Source: Chelativorans sp. AA-79 (lineage in GTDB: Bacteria > Pseudomonadota > Alphaproteobacteria > Rhizobiales > Rhizobiaceae). Taken from it: a stretch of DNA of 64,000 nucleotides. The notes beneath the pieces were generated by a model. It was not told the DNA's origin, did no database searches, and saw only the letters and a program-made list of their open reading frames with translations. Positions 40,830 through 51,864 of this stretch are shown in pieces; within the stretch, counting starts at the first letter, position 1; the number at the start of each line of letters is the position of its first letter. Both the position numbers and the translations under genes were made by a program. The stretch lies in contig NZ_CP120361.1 of assembly GCF_029457495.1 (NCBI RefSeq), positions 2,620,001 through 2,684,000 of the forward strand. The letters are read 5' to 3'.

Positions 40830-41663
40830 ATGGCGGAAACCTTCATTCATCCCTCGGCAATCGTGGAGAAGGGGGCGGAACTCGGCGCCGGCGTGAGGAT
40901 CGGGCCGTTCTGCCATGTCTCCTCCGAGGCGGTGCTGGGCGACGATGTCGAACTCGTCGGCCACGCGACGATTCTCGGTGCCACCACGCTCGGCGCCGGT
41001 TGTCAGCTCCATCCCACGGCGGTGGTCGGGGGAACCCCGCAGAACCACAAGCACAAGGGCGGCCCGACCGCCCTGATTATTGGGAAGGGCTGCATCATCC
41101 GCGAGGGCGTGACCCTGCACAGGGGAACCGACACCAGCCGCGGCAGGACGACCATCGGCGATAACTGCATGTTCATGGCCTACAGCCACGTGGCGCATGA
41201 TTGCGATCTCGGCAGCAATGTGACCATGGCCAATTATGCCTGCCTTGCCGGGCATGTCGCCGTCGGCGATGGCGTCATCATTTCCGGCTATGCGGCGGTA
41301 CACCAGTTCGTGCGCGTCGGCCATCATGCTTTCCTGGCCGGATACGCGGCAGTGGTGGGGGACGTGATCCCCTTCGGCATGGCGGTGGGAGACCGGGCGA
41401 AGCTGCGCGGGCTGAACGTGATCGGCATGAAGCGCAGCGGCATGGCGCGCCCTGAATTGATGCAGGTCAGGCAGGCCTATCGCATGCTGTTTTCCGAAGA
41501 GCGTCCTCTGGCCGAGAACATCGAGCGCGCACGCGGCGAATTTGCCGGCTCCGCCGTGGTGATGGATATCCTGGACTTCATGGCCGGCCGGGAGCGGAAA
41601 TACTTCACGCTGCCCGCACGCGGGCGCCCCGTGGGCGAGGACGATGGGCCAGACGGGGAGTGA
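40830..41663 (+). CDS. lpxA: UDP-N-acetylglucosamine O-acyltransferase
   Basis: 277 aa hexapeptide-repeat acyltransferase, first step of lipid A synthesis. FIHPSAIVEKGAELGAGVRIGPF start, GGTPQNHKHKGGPTALIIG, REGVTLHRGT, FMAYSHVAHDC (catalytic His) and the C-terminal helical domain. Its 3' end overlaps lpxI by 20 bp. Confidence 0.98.
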   Translation: MAETFIHPSAIVEKGAELGAGVRIGPFCHVSSEAVLGDDVELVGHATILGATTLGAGCQLHPTAVVGGTPQNHKHKGGPTALIIGKGCIIREGVTLHRGTDTSRGRTTIGDNCMFMAYSHVAHDCDLGSNVTMANYACLAGHVAVGDGVIISGYAAVHQFVRVGHHAFLAGYAAVVGDVIPFGMAVGDRAKLRGLNVIGMKRSGMARPELMQVRQAYRMLFSEERPLAENIERARGEFAGSAVVMDILDFMAGRERKYFTLPARGRPVGEDDGPDGE

Positions 41664-42540
41664 TGCACGGCATGCGCTCGCCCTGAGCGCGAATGACCGG
41701 ATCGCTGTTGTCGCGGGAAGCGGCTTGCTGCCCAAGGAGGTTGCGGACGGGCTCGTAAAGGCGGGATACCGGCCTTTGGTGGTCGCGATCGAAGGCGAGG
41801 CCGACCTGGAAGACGAGCCGTCCCGATACGATTTCCTGCGCGTGACGCATGAGGAACTCGGCAAGCTCCTTTCGATCCTCAAGCGCAGGGGCGTGACCCA
41901 TATGGTGCTCGCCGGCGGTGTCGCGCGGCGCCCGCCATTGAGCACCGTGCGCTACAGCCCGAAGATCCTCCTGCATCTGCCCCGCCTTGCCGCCGGTTAT
42001 GCACGCGGCGACGATGGCTTGCTGCGCGCCATCGCCGGCTTCATCAACTCTTACGGGATCAAGCTCGTCGGCGCGCATGAGGTGGTGCCGGAACTGCTCG
42101 CGCCGCAGGGCCAGCTGACCAAGATGGCGCCGACGCGTGCCGACGAAAGGGATATCTCGGCGGCGATCGCCGCCGCAAGGGCGATCGGGCGGCTCGATAT
42201 CGGCCAGGCAGCCGTGGCTGTCGGCGGACGGACCATAGCGCTCGAGGATATCGAAGGCACGGACGGGCTGTTGCGTCGCGCAAGGGTGCTGCGATCACAC
42301 GGACGGCTCGCCGGCAAGTCGCGCGGCGTGCTCGTCAAATGCGCCAAGCCCGGGCAGGAACTGCGCGTGGACCTGCCGACGATCGGACCGCAGACGGTGA
42401 GGGATGCGCACGAGGCGGGGCTTGCGGGCATTGCGGTGGAAGCCGAACGGAGTTTGATCCTCGAATGCGGTGAGACGGTGCGTCTTGCCGATGAGTTCGG
42501 CCTCTATCTGCTCGGATTCGCGCGGGGGAGGGAGCAGTGA
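41644..42540 (+). CDS. lpxI: UDP-2,3-diacylglucosamine diphosphatase LpxI
   Basis: 298 aa DUF1009 protein, the alphaproteobacterial replacement of LpxH that hydrolyses UDP-2,3-diacylglucosamine to lipid X (demonstrated for Caulobacter). RIAVVAGSGLLPKEVADG, THMVLAGGVARRP, DDGLLRAIAGFINSYGIKLVGAHEVVPE and LVKCAKPGQELRVDLPTIGP are characteristic. Lies between lpxA and lpxB with overlaps on both sides, as expected for the next step. Confidence 0.95.
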   Translation: MGQTGSDARHALALSANDRIAVVAGSGLLPKEVADGLVKAGYRPLVVAIEGEADLEDEPSRYDFLRVTHEELGKLLSILKRRGVTHMVLAGGVARRPPLSTVRYSPKILLHLPRLAAGYARGDDGLLRAIAGFINSYGIKLVGAHEVVPELLAPQGQLTKMAPTRADERDISAAIAAARAIGRLDIGQAAVAVGGRTIALEDIEGTDGLLRRARVLRSHGRLAGKSRGVLVKCAKPGQELRVDLPTIGPQTVRDAHEAGLAGIAVEAERSLILECGETVRLADEFGLYLLGFARGREQ

Positions 42541-43745
42541 GCGAAACCCGGGCCTTACGCATTGCCGTGATCGCCGGCGAGGAATCGGGCGACCTGCTCG
42601 GTGCGGACCTGATCGAGGCCATCAGACGGGCGACTGGACAGCCCGTCGAGCTTCTGGGTGTTGGTGGGCGCAATCTGCAGGCACTCGGGCTGCGCTCCCT
42701 GTTCGACGCGGACGATATCGCCATCATGGGCATTTCTGCGGTGATCCGCGATCTGCCGCGGCTTCTGCGGCGCATCGGGCAGGCTGCATCCGCGATCACC
42801 GCGGCGAAGCCGGACTGTCTCGTCACGATCGACAGCCCCGATTTCGGCCTGCGCGTGGCGCGGAAGGTGCGTGCGGCCGCCCCTTCCATTCCCATCGTTC
42901 ATTATGTGAGCCCCAGCGTTTGGGCATGGCGCCCGGGGAGGGCCGCTGCGATGCGGCCCTATGTGGACCATGTGCTGTGCCTTCTGCCGTTCGAGCCGGA
43001 GGAGCTCAGCCGACTGGGCGGCCCGCCCGGCACATTTGTGGGCCATCGGCTGGCGAGCGATCCGGATGTGGCGGCCGCCGCCCGCGCGCAGCTCGCCAAG
43101 GACGTGGAAGGGCAGGGAGACGGGAGAAGAAAGCTCCTTCTTCTACCGGGCTCCCGCCGGGGGGAGGTGCGCCGCCTGCTGCCGGATTTCGCGGACGTGG
43201 TGCGGGAACTGAAGGCGGCTGGCCATGCGTTCGATCTCCTGCTGCCGACCGTCTCTCATGTCGCGCCGTTGGTGGAGGCCGGCGTGAAGGATTGGCCGGT
43301 CCGCCCGGAGATCATCCTGGACCGGCAGGGCAAATGGCGCGCCTTCGCGCAAGCCGACGCGGCGCTTGCCTGCTCGGGTACCGTCGCGCTGGAGCTTGCC
43401 CTTTCGCGCGTGCCCTTCATCAGCGTCTACAGGGCGGACAGGATCGGCTCCATGATCGGGCCTCTGCTCGTGAAAGTGTGGTCGGCGTCGCTGCCGAACC
43501 TCATCGCCGGCTGGCCGGTCGTGCCGGAATTCTTCAATGAATTCGTCCGGCCCGCCTATCTCGCCCGCCTTCTGCCGCGCCTTTGGTCCGATACGCCCAC
43601 GCGGCGCGCGCAGCGGGAAGGCTTTGCAGACGTGGCGCAGGCGCTTGCCGCGCCAAAGCCCTCAGGCGACCTCGCCGCCGAAGTGGTGTTACGCGCCACC
43701 GGGACGATAAAGGAACAGGAGGGCGGCAGTCCCGCCTTGTCCTAG
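42537..43745 (+). CDS. lpxB: Lipid-A-disaccharide synthase
   Basis: 402 aa GT-B glycosyltransferase joining lipid X and UDP-diacylglucosamine. AVIAGEESGDLLGADLI start, IDSPDFGLRVA, VHYVSPSVWAWRPGRA, LLPGSRRGEVRRLLP and ACSGTVALELALSRVPF. GTG start overlapping lpxI by 4 bp. The stop codon TAG (43743-43745) is formed by the TA target of the following IS630-type element plus its first base. Confidence 0.96.
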   Translation: MSETRALRIAVIAGEESGDLLGADLIEAIRRATGQPVELLGVGGRNLQALGLRSLFDADDIAIMGISAVIRDLPRLLRRIGQAASAITAAKPDCLVTIDSPDFGLRVARKVRAAAPSIPIVHYVSPSVWAWRPGRAAAMRPYVDHVLCLLPFEPEELSRLGGPPGTFVGHRLASDPDVAAAARAQLAKDVEGQGDGRRKLLLLPGSRRGEVRRLLPDFADVVRELKAAGHAFDLLLPTVSHVAPLVEAGVKDWPVRPEIILDRQGKWRAFAQADAALACSGTVALELALSRVPFISVYRADRIGSMIGPLLVKVWSASLPNLIAGWPVVPEFFNEFVRPAYLARLLPRLWSDTPTRRAQREGFADVAQALAAPKPSGDLAAEVVLRATGTIKEQEGGSPALS

Positions 43746-44790
43746 AGCGGTTCCGGTTGTGTCTGAATCGAAGGGGGATTCCGATTTCGGAGGTTTTGTG
43801 ATTCAAGATGCTGGCTGGAGTGGAGGCCAGCATGGGATGACGCGACCTCTTTCGAATGATCTGCGTGAACGTGTTGTTGGGGCGGTCGAGGCCGGCGAGA
43901 GCTGCCGGTCGGTGGCGGCTCGTTTCGGCGTTGCCGTCTCGTCGGCGGTGAAGTGGTCTCAGCGCTACCGTGCGAGCGGGTCTGTGGCGCCGGGCAAGAT
44001 GGGCGGGCACCGCAAGCGCGTGCTGGAGCCGCACCGTGCCTTCATCGCCGAGCGGATCAGCCAGACGCCGCATCTGTCGCTGCACAAGCTGAAGGAAGAG
44101 CTGGCGGCGCGCGGCGTGAAGGTGTCGCACGATACGGTGTGGCGGTTCCTGCGCCGCGAGGGGCTTCGGTTCAAAAAACGCTGTTCGCCCTTGAGCAGGC
44201 TCGTGCCGACATCGCCCGCCGGCGGCAACGCTGGCGTTCTTGGCAGTCCGGTCTCGATCCGACACGGCTGGTGTTCATCGACGAGACCTGGATCAAGACC
44301 AACATGGCGCCGCTGCGGGGCTGGGGACCACGCGGCAAGCGCCTGCGCGGCTTTGCCCCGCACGGCCACTGGCGCACGCTGACCTTCCTCGGCGCTTTGC
44401 GCCATGACCGGCTGACGGCGCCTTGCGTCTTCGATGGACCGATCAACGGCCAGTGCTTCCGCGCCTATGTCGAGCAGCAGCTCGTGCCGGTGCTTGAACC
44501 GGGCGACATCGTCGTCATGGACAATCTCGGCTCGCACAAGTCGGCCGCCGTCCGGCAGATGATCAAAGCCGCCGGCGCAAGGCTCTGGTATCTGCCCCCA
44601 TACTCGCCCGACCTCAATCCGATCGAGCAGGCCTTCGCCAAGATCAAGCATTGGATGCGCGCGGCTCAGAAGCGGACCATCGAGGAGACATGGCGGCACA
44701 TCGGCGGCCTCGTCTCCTTAATCCAGCCCAGTGAATGCAGCAACTACTTCGTCAATGCAGGATACGCTTCCGTCAAAACCTGAAAGGCTC
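43745..44790 (+). mobile_element. IS630-family insertion sequence
   Basis: 1046-bp element bounded by TA on both sides (43743-43744 and 44791-44792), consistent with the TA target preference of IS630/Tc1-mariner elements. Terminal inverted repeats including the TA match at 20 of 27 positions (43743-43769 against 44766-44792). It contains one DDE transposase split over two frames. It sits exactly at the end of lpxB and does not disrupt it. The ends are inferred from repeat alignment by eye. Confidence 0.8.
43837..44783 (+). CDS. IS630-family DDE transposase, joined by -1 frameshift
   Basis: The N-terminal helix-turn-helix part ([20 protein letters not shown]) is in one frame and the catalytic part in the -1 frame; they join at six A (44173-44178) within [17 protein letters not shown]. 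The joined product is about 315 aa. DDE residues: Asp in [12 protein letters not shown], Asp in [11 protein letters not shown], Glu in [17 protein letters not shown]. Read in one frame the protein ends at 44382 without the catalytic core. Programmed frameshifting is known for some IS630 elements; a simple indel cannot be excluded. All motifs are intact, so it may be active. Confidence 0.85.
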
Positions 44791-44792
44791 TA

Positions 44793-44898
44793 GAGTATTT
44801 TGCAGCCAGATGGAATCATCTGGCGTCGCACAAATGCGGCAAAAACAATCAGATAGATCGGATCGGCGTTTCAATGAAACGATGAACCGGTCTAGGCT
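44793..44898. repeat. Intergenic palindromes between the IS and the DUF72 gene
   Basis: Contains CCAGATG-GAAT-CATCTGG (44806-44823), a perfect 7-bp hairpin, and CGTTTC-AAT-GAAACG (44867-44881). The wording resembles short rhizobial intergenic repeat elements (RIME-like); this is from memory and unverified. The first hairpin could also end the lpx transcript in the pre-insertion state. Confidence 0.4.
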
Positions 44899-45705
44899 CT
44901 AATCTGCCACCCGTTCCATGAAGGCGCGGGCTGCGTGGGGCGCGCGCACCTTGCCCTCGTGAATGAAGTAAACGAACACGTCGCGCGGCTTCGCCTCGAT
45001 CTTCACATTCTCGTCGGCGAGCGGAAGGTCGCCCGGCATGCCGCCCTTTGCCCAGGTCTGGGCGCGTTCCGCCCAGGCGTCGAGGTCGGCTGGCGTGTAG
45101 GCCGTGGGGATGGAATCCTCGCCGCGCTGCAGCCGTGCATAGACGAAGTCGGCCGTCACATCCGCCATCTCGGGATAGGTGAAATGGTGCGCATAACAAA
45201 TGGCCGCGCCATGTTTGCGCGCGAGTGCGGCGAAGTCCGGCGCCATGAAGGAGGGGTGGCGCACCTCCAGGACGTGCCGCAGCCTGATGCCGTCGCGCTC
45301 GCCGGGAAGAAGCTTCAGGAAACCCTCGAAATCCTCGGGGTCGAACTGTTTCGTCGGCGCGAATTGCCAGACGATCGGCCCGAGCTTCTCTCCCAGCTCG
45401 GTGATTCCCGAGCCCAGGAACTTTTCCATGGACTCACCCGCCTCGGAGAGGACCCGCCGGTTGGTCACGAAGCGATTGCCCTTGAGCGAAAAGACGAATC
45501 CATCGGGCGCCTCGCTCGCCCATTTGGCGAAGACGGCAGGCTTCTGGCTGCCGTAATACGTGCCGTTGACTTCGATGGTCGGCATCTGCCGGCTGGCATA
45601 TTCGAGTTGCCGCTTTTTCGGCAGGTCGTCTGGATAGAACGTTCCCTCCCAAGGCTCGAAGGTCCAGCCGCCGATGCCGGCGCGGATGGTGCCGGGTGTG
45701 GTCAT
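44899..45705 (-). CDS. DUF72 family protein (YecE-like)
   Basis: 268 aa TIM-barrel protein. RAGIGGWTFEPWEGTFYPD start, EVNGTYYGSQKPAVFAKWA, FSLKGNRFVTNRR, WQFAPTKQFDPEDFEGFL and LEVRHPSFMAP are family blocks. DUF72 has no established reaction. It begins 4 bp after the uvrA stop, so it is in the uvrA transcript and possibly SOS-induced with it (inference). Confidence 0.9.
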   Translation of the reverse strand: MTTPGTIRAGIGGWTFEPWEGTFYPDDLPKKRQLEYASRQMPTIEVNGTYYGSQKPAVFAKWASEAPDGFVFSLKGNRFVTNRRVLSEAGESMEKFLGSGITELGEKLGPIVWQFAPTKQFDPEDFEGFLKLLPGERDGIRLRHVLEVRHPSFMAPDFAALARKHGAAICYAHHFTYPEMADVTADFVYARLQRGEDSIPTAYTPADLDAWAERAQTWAKGGMPGDLPLADENVKIEAKPRDVFVYFIHEGKVRAPHAARAFMERVAD

Positions 45706-45709
45706 GGTT

Positions 45710-48625
<2,916 letters not shown>

Positions 48626-48795
48626 GCCCCGTCGATGCCTTCCGATTGTCCAGAACCGCCGGCCGGTCGGCCGGCTACGCTTATATAGGAAATGCGGGGC
48701 CAATATCGATGGCGCAGCCGCATCTCGCCCTCGGACCAGTGCCAGGATGATCTCCTCCACCTTTTCCAGCTTTTTGCAGCGAGGGCAAGTGAAAA

Positions 48796-48810
48796 GAACA
48801 AAGGACGAAC
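48796..48810. promoter_or_regulatory. SOS (LexA) box upstream of uvrA
   Basis: GAAC (48796-48799), 7-bp spacer, GAAC (48807-48810): a perfect match to the alphaproteobacterial LexA consensus GTTC-N7-GTTC read from the other strand. uvrA starts at 48625 on the minus strand. Confidence 0.85.
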
Positions 48811-49123
48811 AATCTCCTGACACAACGATGTCGGGAGGGTGCTGCTCCCGCGCCGATCACTTTTGCGCTCCTTTCGCGGGATGGCTTGACAGGACGGGCG
48901 GGCGGGGCGCAGAATCCTTTCACGTCGGGAGATGGCGTTTCAAGGCACTGCCTTGAGCTCGCCGCTTGCCGACGACGCTGGAGCAACGAAACAGGGAGGG
49001 AGGCATGACTCCACCGGACTGTTCACAGGGCTCCACCACGGATGTGGAGCCACAGCCGGTTTGGGGCTGACCTGATCCACCAAGCATGTCCCGGTAGGGC
49101 CTAAGGCCGCGGGAAGTGCGGAA

Positions 49124-49246
49124 ATGCCGTTCGGGTGGACGCCGCGTCAGCACCAGCCGACTGCCGACAATCAGGAAATTGCGCGGATGGTGGCAACGCC
49201 GTCCGATGAAAAGCCGGTCATTTGCTCCCGGCATGGAAAATCCTAG
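49124..49246 (+). CDS. Possible 40-aa ORF in the uvrA-ssb intergenic region
   Basis: ATG at 49124 to TAG at 49244-49246; hydrophilic product opening MPFGWTPRQHQPTADNQE and ending CSRHGKS. GGGAAG lies about 8 nt before the start. No family recognised and the codon evidence is too short to judge. Listed because the region has no other explanation. Confidence 0.2.
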   Translation: MPFGWTPRQHQPTADNQEIARMVATPSDEKPVICSRHGKS

Positions 49247-49433
49247 ATCGGCCCCTGCGCGCCCGGAAACCAAGCGGCGGCGGGGCCTTCCCCTTTGGTT
49301 CGGCAGTTGCTGGAGAGTGCAACGAGCAGGCGTCGCATAAGCGGCGGTGGAGCGGAACCGCGCGAGCCAGGGCCGGCAATCCGCGCACATTCCGAAGCAT
49401 GGCTCCGCTTGCGCGATGCATTGTTCTGCGTTA

Positions 49434-49448
49434 GAACAAAAAAAGAAC
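49434..49448. promoter_or_regulatory. SOS (LexA) box upstream of ssb
   Basis: GAAC (49434-49437), seven A, GAAC (49445-49448). Perfect alphaproteobacterial SOS consensus, 168 bp before the ssb start. With the uvrA box it shows that both divergent repair genes are LexA-controlled. Confidence 0.85.
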
Positions 49449-49615
49449 AAATGAGTTGTGGACGGGTCGGTGAGGTGCGCCCATTCGCGGGCGCGCGGCG
49501 AGCGTCGATCGGATAGGATCGTCGCCTGGATGGGAGCAGCCGGGTTGCTGCGGGGCTGTTGATCCCGCAATGAACGGCCTCCGGTTGCGAAATTTTGGAT
49601 GAGTGGAGTGATGTC

Positions 49616-50104
49616 ATGGCGGGTAGCGTCAACAAGGTGATCTTGGTCGGCAATCTGGGAGCGGATCCCGAGATCCGGCGACTCAATTCGGGCGACCCGG
49701 TCGTGAACCTTCGGATCGCGACTTCGGAGAGCTGGCGCGACCGGAACACCGGCGAGCGGCGCGACCGCACCGAATGGCACAATGTCGTGATCTTCAACGA
49801 CAATCTGGCGAAGGTGGCCGAGCAGTATCTGAAGAAGGGCATGAAGGTCTATATCGAGGGGCAGTTGCAGACCCGGAAATGGACCGACCAGTCCGGCCAG
49901 GACCGCTATACGACCGAGGTGGTACTGCAGAAGTTCCGCGGCGAGCTGCAGATGCTCGATTCGCGCGGGCAGGGCGGCGAAGGCCAGGTGGGATATGGCG
50001 GCGGCGGGCGCAACTCCGATTTCGGCCAGTCGAGCCCGGCCGAAAGCGGCGGCGGTGGTGGCGGCGGCTACTCGCGCGATCTGGACGACGAAATCCCGTT
50101 CTAA
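49616..50104 (+). CDS. ssb: Single-stranded DNA-binding protein
   Basis: 162 aa SSB. OB-fold [45 protein letters not shown] and [14 protein letters not shown]; a Gly-rich linker; and the terminal acidic tip DDEIPF that recruits repair proteins. Start ATG 49616. Preceded by an SOS box and by about 170 nt of leader. Confidence 0.98.
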   Translation: MAGSVNKVILVGNLGADPEIRRLNSGDPVVNLRIATSESWRDRNTGERRDRTEWHNVVIFNDNLAKVAEQYLKKGMKVYIEGQLQTRKWTDQSGQDRYTTEVVLQKFRGELQMLDSRGQGGEGQVGYGGGGRNSDFGQSSPAESGGGGGGGYSRDLDDEIPF

Positions 50105-50405
50105 GGCGCGCAGGGGCCCGACCCGAAGGAAAAGCCGGTGTCCTCGGAGCCGATCAGGGGCTGCCGTGCTCACGCGGGGCATGTCGGCTCTGGCGCCATA
50201 TCCGAAAATGAGGCTTGGCAATCCCCGTTGCCGTCAGGATTTCTTTCCGGCGTTAAGCGGAAATGATGGCCCGGATCGGCCCTGCGCTGTTTCAATCGCC
50301 GCATTCGGCTCCCATTCTTGGCACTGCCCGTGATGACACGGGCAGCGTTGCGGGCTCGGGTCTTGCCTTGTCCGCCGGACGAAAAGCCAAAGAAGGATCA
50401 GGAAC
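50105..50405. other. Intergenic region after ssb
   Basis: 301 bases. Contains a perfect 9-bp hairpin CTGCCCGTG / CACGGGCAG (50324-50332 and 50337-50345) with ATGA loop but no T-run. No gene recognised. Confidence 0.5.
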
Positions 50406-50822
50406 GTGATTTTGAAGAACAGTTCTCGAAACCTGCTTGCGGCCGCCTGCCTGTCCGCCGGTGTTGTCGTTGCCGCACCCGCGCTCGCTCAGGAGCCGCC
50501 CCAACCCTCCGCACCTGCCGCGAACCAGCCTTCCGAACCGGCCGCTGAGGCTCCAGCCGTCAGCGAGGAAAAACTGCAGTCTTTCGTCGTGGCGTTTGCC
50601 GAAGTCGAGAAGATCAAGCAGGAATATTCACAACGGCTGCAGGGAGCCGGCTCTGAAGGGGAGCAGCAGCAGATCCAGAACGAGGCCGGCCAGAAGATGT
50701 TGCAGGCGGTCCAGGACAAAGGCATCTCGGTGGATGAATACAACCAGATCATCCGGGCGGCGCAAACGGACCCCGCCTTGGCGGAACGGGTGACGGAGGC
50801 CATGGGCCAGGCAGAGCAGTAG
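50406..50822 (+). CDS. DUF4168 domain secreted protein
   Basis: 138 aa protein with a signal peptide (LLAAACLSAGVVVAAPALAQ, cleavage near residue 29), a Pro/Ala-rich stretch, then a helical DUF4168-like domain: LQSFVVAFAEVEKIKQEYS, KGISVDEYNQIIRAAQTDP. Function unknown; periplasmic. GTG start at 50406 with AAGGA upstream. Followed by a strong hairpin. Confidence 0.82.
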   Translation: MILKNSSRNLLAAACLSAGVVVAAPALAQEPPQPSAPAANQPSEPAAEAPAVSEEKLQSFVVAFAEVEKIKQEYSQRLQGAGSEGEQQQIQNEAGQKMLQAVQDKGISVDEYNQIIRAAQTDPALAERVTEAMGQAEQ

Positions 50823-50845
50823 CATCCGCGCAAGCGGACGAATCC

Positions 50846-50877
50846 ATCTCCCGTCCGGCGACGACCGGGCGGGAGAT
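50846..50877 (+). terminator. Hairpin after the DUF4168 gene
   Basis: Stem of 13 bp with one G-T pair: ATCTCCCGTCCGG (50846-50858) / CCGGGCGGGAGAT (50865-50877), six-base loop, then TATCTTC. Starts 24 bp after the stop codon. Confidence 0.7.
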
Positions 50878-51148
50878 TATCTTCAGGCAGCATCCGCTGC
50901 CCATCATTGCCCCCACACTCCTCTGCTTGCCGAGGGCTGAAGCGTCTCGGCCGATGAAGAGCGCATGGACAGCCCGGCCCCTGGCGGCACCGCTGCCATG
51001 GATGCCTGAGCCGCATACCGGCCTAGCGGCTGGCCCGGTAGTTATCGGCTGGAAGCAAGCTGGTCCATGAATGTGAGAACTTTCCTCTCCTGATGGGGAC
51101 AGAAATCGCCCATCTTGAGTTTATCTTTCGCTGCCAACCCTTTGTTCC

Positions 51149-51190
51149 CATTCACCATTCACCATCCACCATCCACCATTCACCATCAAC
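51149..51190. repeat. Heptamer tandem repeat, six units
   Basis: Six consecutive 7-bp units of the form CCATTCA or CCATCCA (last unit CCATCAA). Not CRISPR-like: no spacers. Such repeats vary in copy number by slippage. Confidence 0.85.
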
Positions 51191-51625
51191 AAAAACACGT
51201 TGTTTTTCTCCCCACTCCCTCCGCCCGGTTTATTCTTGCCCCATCGCTCTCGCGGGAACCGGATGCGCACCGGGTGTTCGGGAGGGCGGCGGAAACCTCC
51301 CTCCCCAGGATCGGAACCTGGGGATCCGAGGGCCCGCGACAGGCCGGCGGTGCCGGGGCGGTGGGTGTGAGAGGCCGTTTCCGGAAAAACGGATGCTGGG
51401 TGAGAGACGGCATCGCGGAAACCGCGGAGAAGCCGCTAGGGTTCTCCTTCGGCCCGGCAGAGACCACCCCCTTCATTGGGTGCAGCCGGGAAGGAGAAGG
51501 GTCCGAGTGATCGGCCGAGGTCGGGACAGACTCCGGCGGGGGTGAGGAGCGGTCCGCGCAGCGGACGAAAAGCCAACGATTTGGCTTTTCGAGCGAACGA
51601 ACGCCCGGAGCGAAAGCGGAGGGCC

Positions 51626-51650
51626 AAAGGGAGCGCCTTTTTTAATTTTG
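51626..51650 (+). terminator. Possible terminator in the gene-free stretch
   Basis: AAAGG (51626-51630), loop GAGCG, CCTTT (51636-51640) followed by TTTAATTTT. Weak stem but a true T-rich tail on the plus strand. It implies a plus-strand transcript, which has no visible gene. Confidence 0.35.
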
Positions 51651-51864
51651 TGGCGTGAACGGTGCGCCCCGCTTCCCAAACCCATCAATGGCCAGACGCG
51701 AAAGCGGGCGTGGCAACGGTAAAGTGTGCCTTCAAGAGAATGGAGAATGGCCATACCTAGCGAGCGGAGCGCCGTGAGGCGGTGGAGCATCGGATTCCAT
51801 ACGATGAACGCTGATGGAGGGCGCCTGCGGGCGAGCAACAGACGTCAAGTGATGCCGGGCCCGG

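Larger units (their letters stand above)
48626..49615. other. Long uvrA-ssb divergent intergenic region
   Basis: 990 bases with SOS boxes near each end and about 600 bases of unexplained sequence between. It holds TTGACA at 48886, a perfect hairpin GGCTCCAC / GTGGAGCC (about 49030-49052), and a 40-codon plus-strand ORF (49124-49246, MPFGWTPRQHQ start). No homology recognised. A small RNA or leader is possible but unproven. Confidence 0.5.
50878..51864. other. Gene-free, repeat- and palindrome-rich stretch
   Basis: About 1 kb without a convincing gene; ORFs across it are rich in Arg/Pro and lack start signals. It holds a 7-bp tandem repeat (51149-51190), CCCCAGG / CCTGGGG (about 51304-51324), CGCGG-AAA-CCGCG, GTCCGC / GCGGAC (51552-51566), an 11-bp perfect hairpin (51566-51591), and a terminator-like stem with T-run (51626-51650). 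Possibly decayed intergenic repeats or an unrecognised structured RNA. Confidence 0.55.

Noticed and set aside
43953..44783. Second independent transposase gene with its own start at 43953
   Set aside because: The upstream part of that frame is a shadow of the HTH frame; the catalytic region is reached by a frameshift at the A-run instead.
48900..49110. Possible tmRNA or other named RNA in the uvrA-ssb gap
   Set aside because: GGGGCTGACC looked like a tmRNA acceptor arm, but no tag reading frame, T-loop or partner arm follows. I cannot name any RNA family here.
51149..51190. CRISPR-like direct repeats
   Set aside because: Seven-bp units are contiguous without spacers and there are no cas genes in the window.
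51093..51545. 150-aa plus-strand ORF in the gene-free stretch
   Set aside because: Arg/Gly/Pro-rich with a run of His-Ser-Pro from the heptamer repeat, no ribosome-binding site and no homology.
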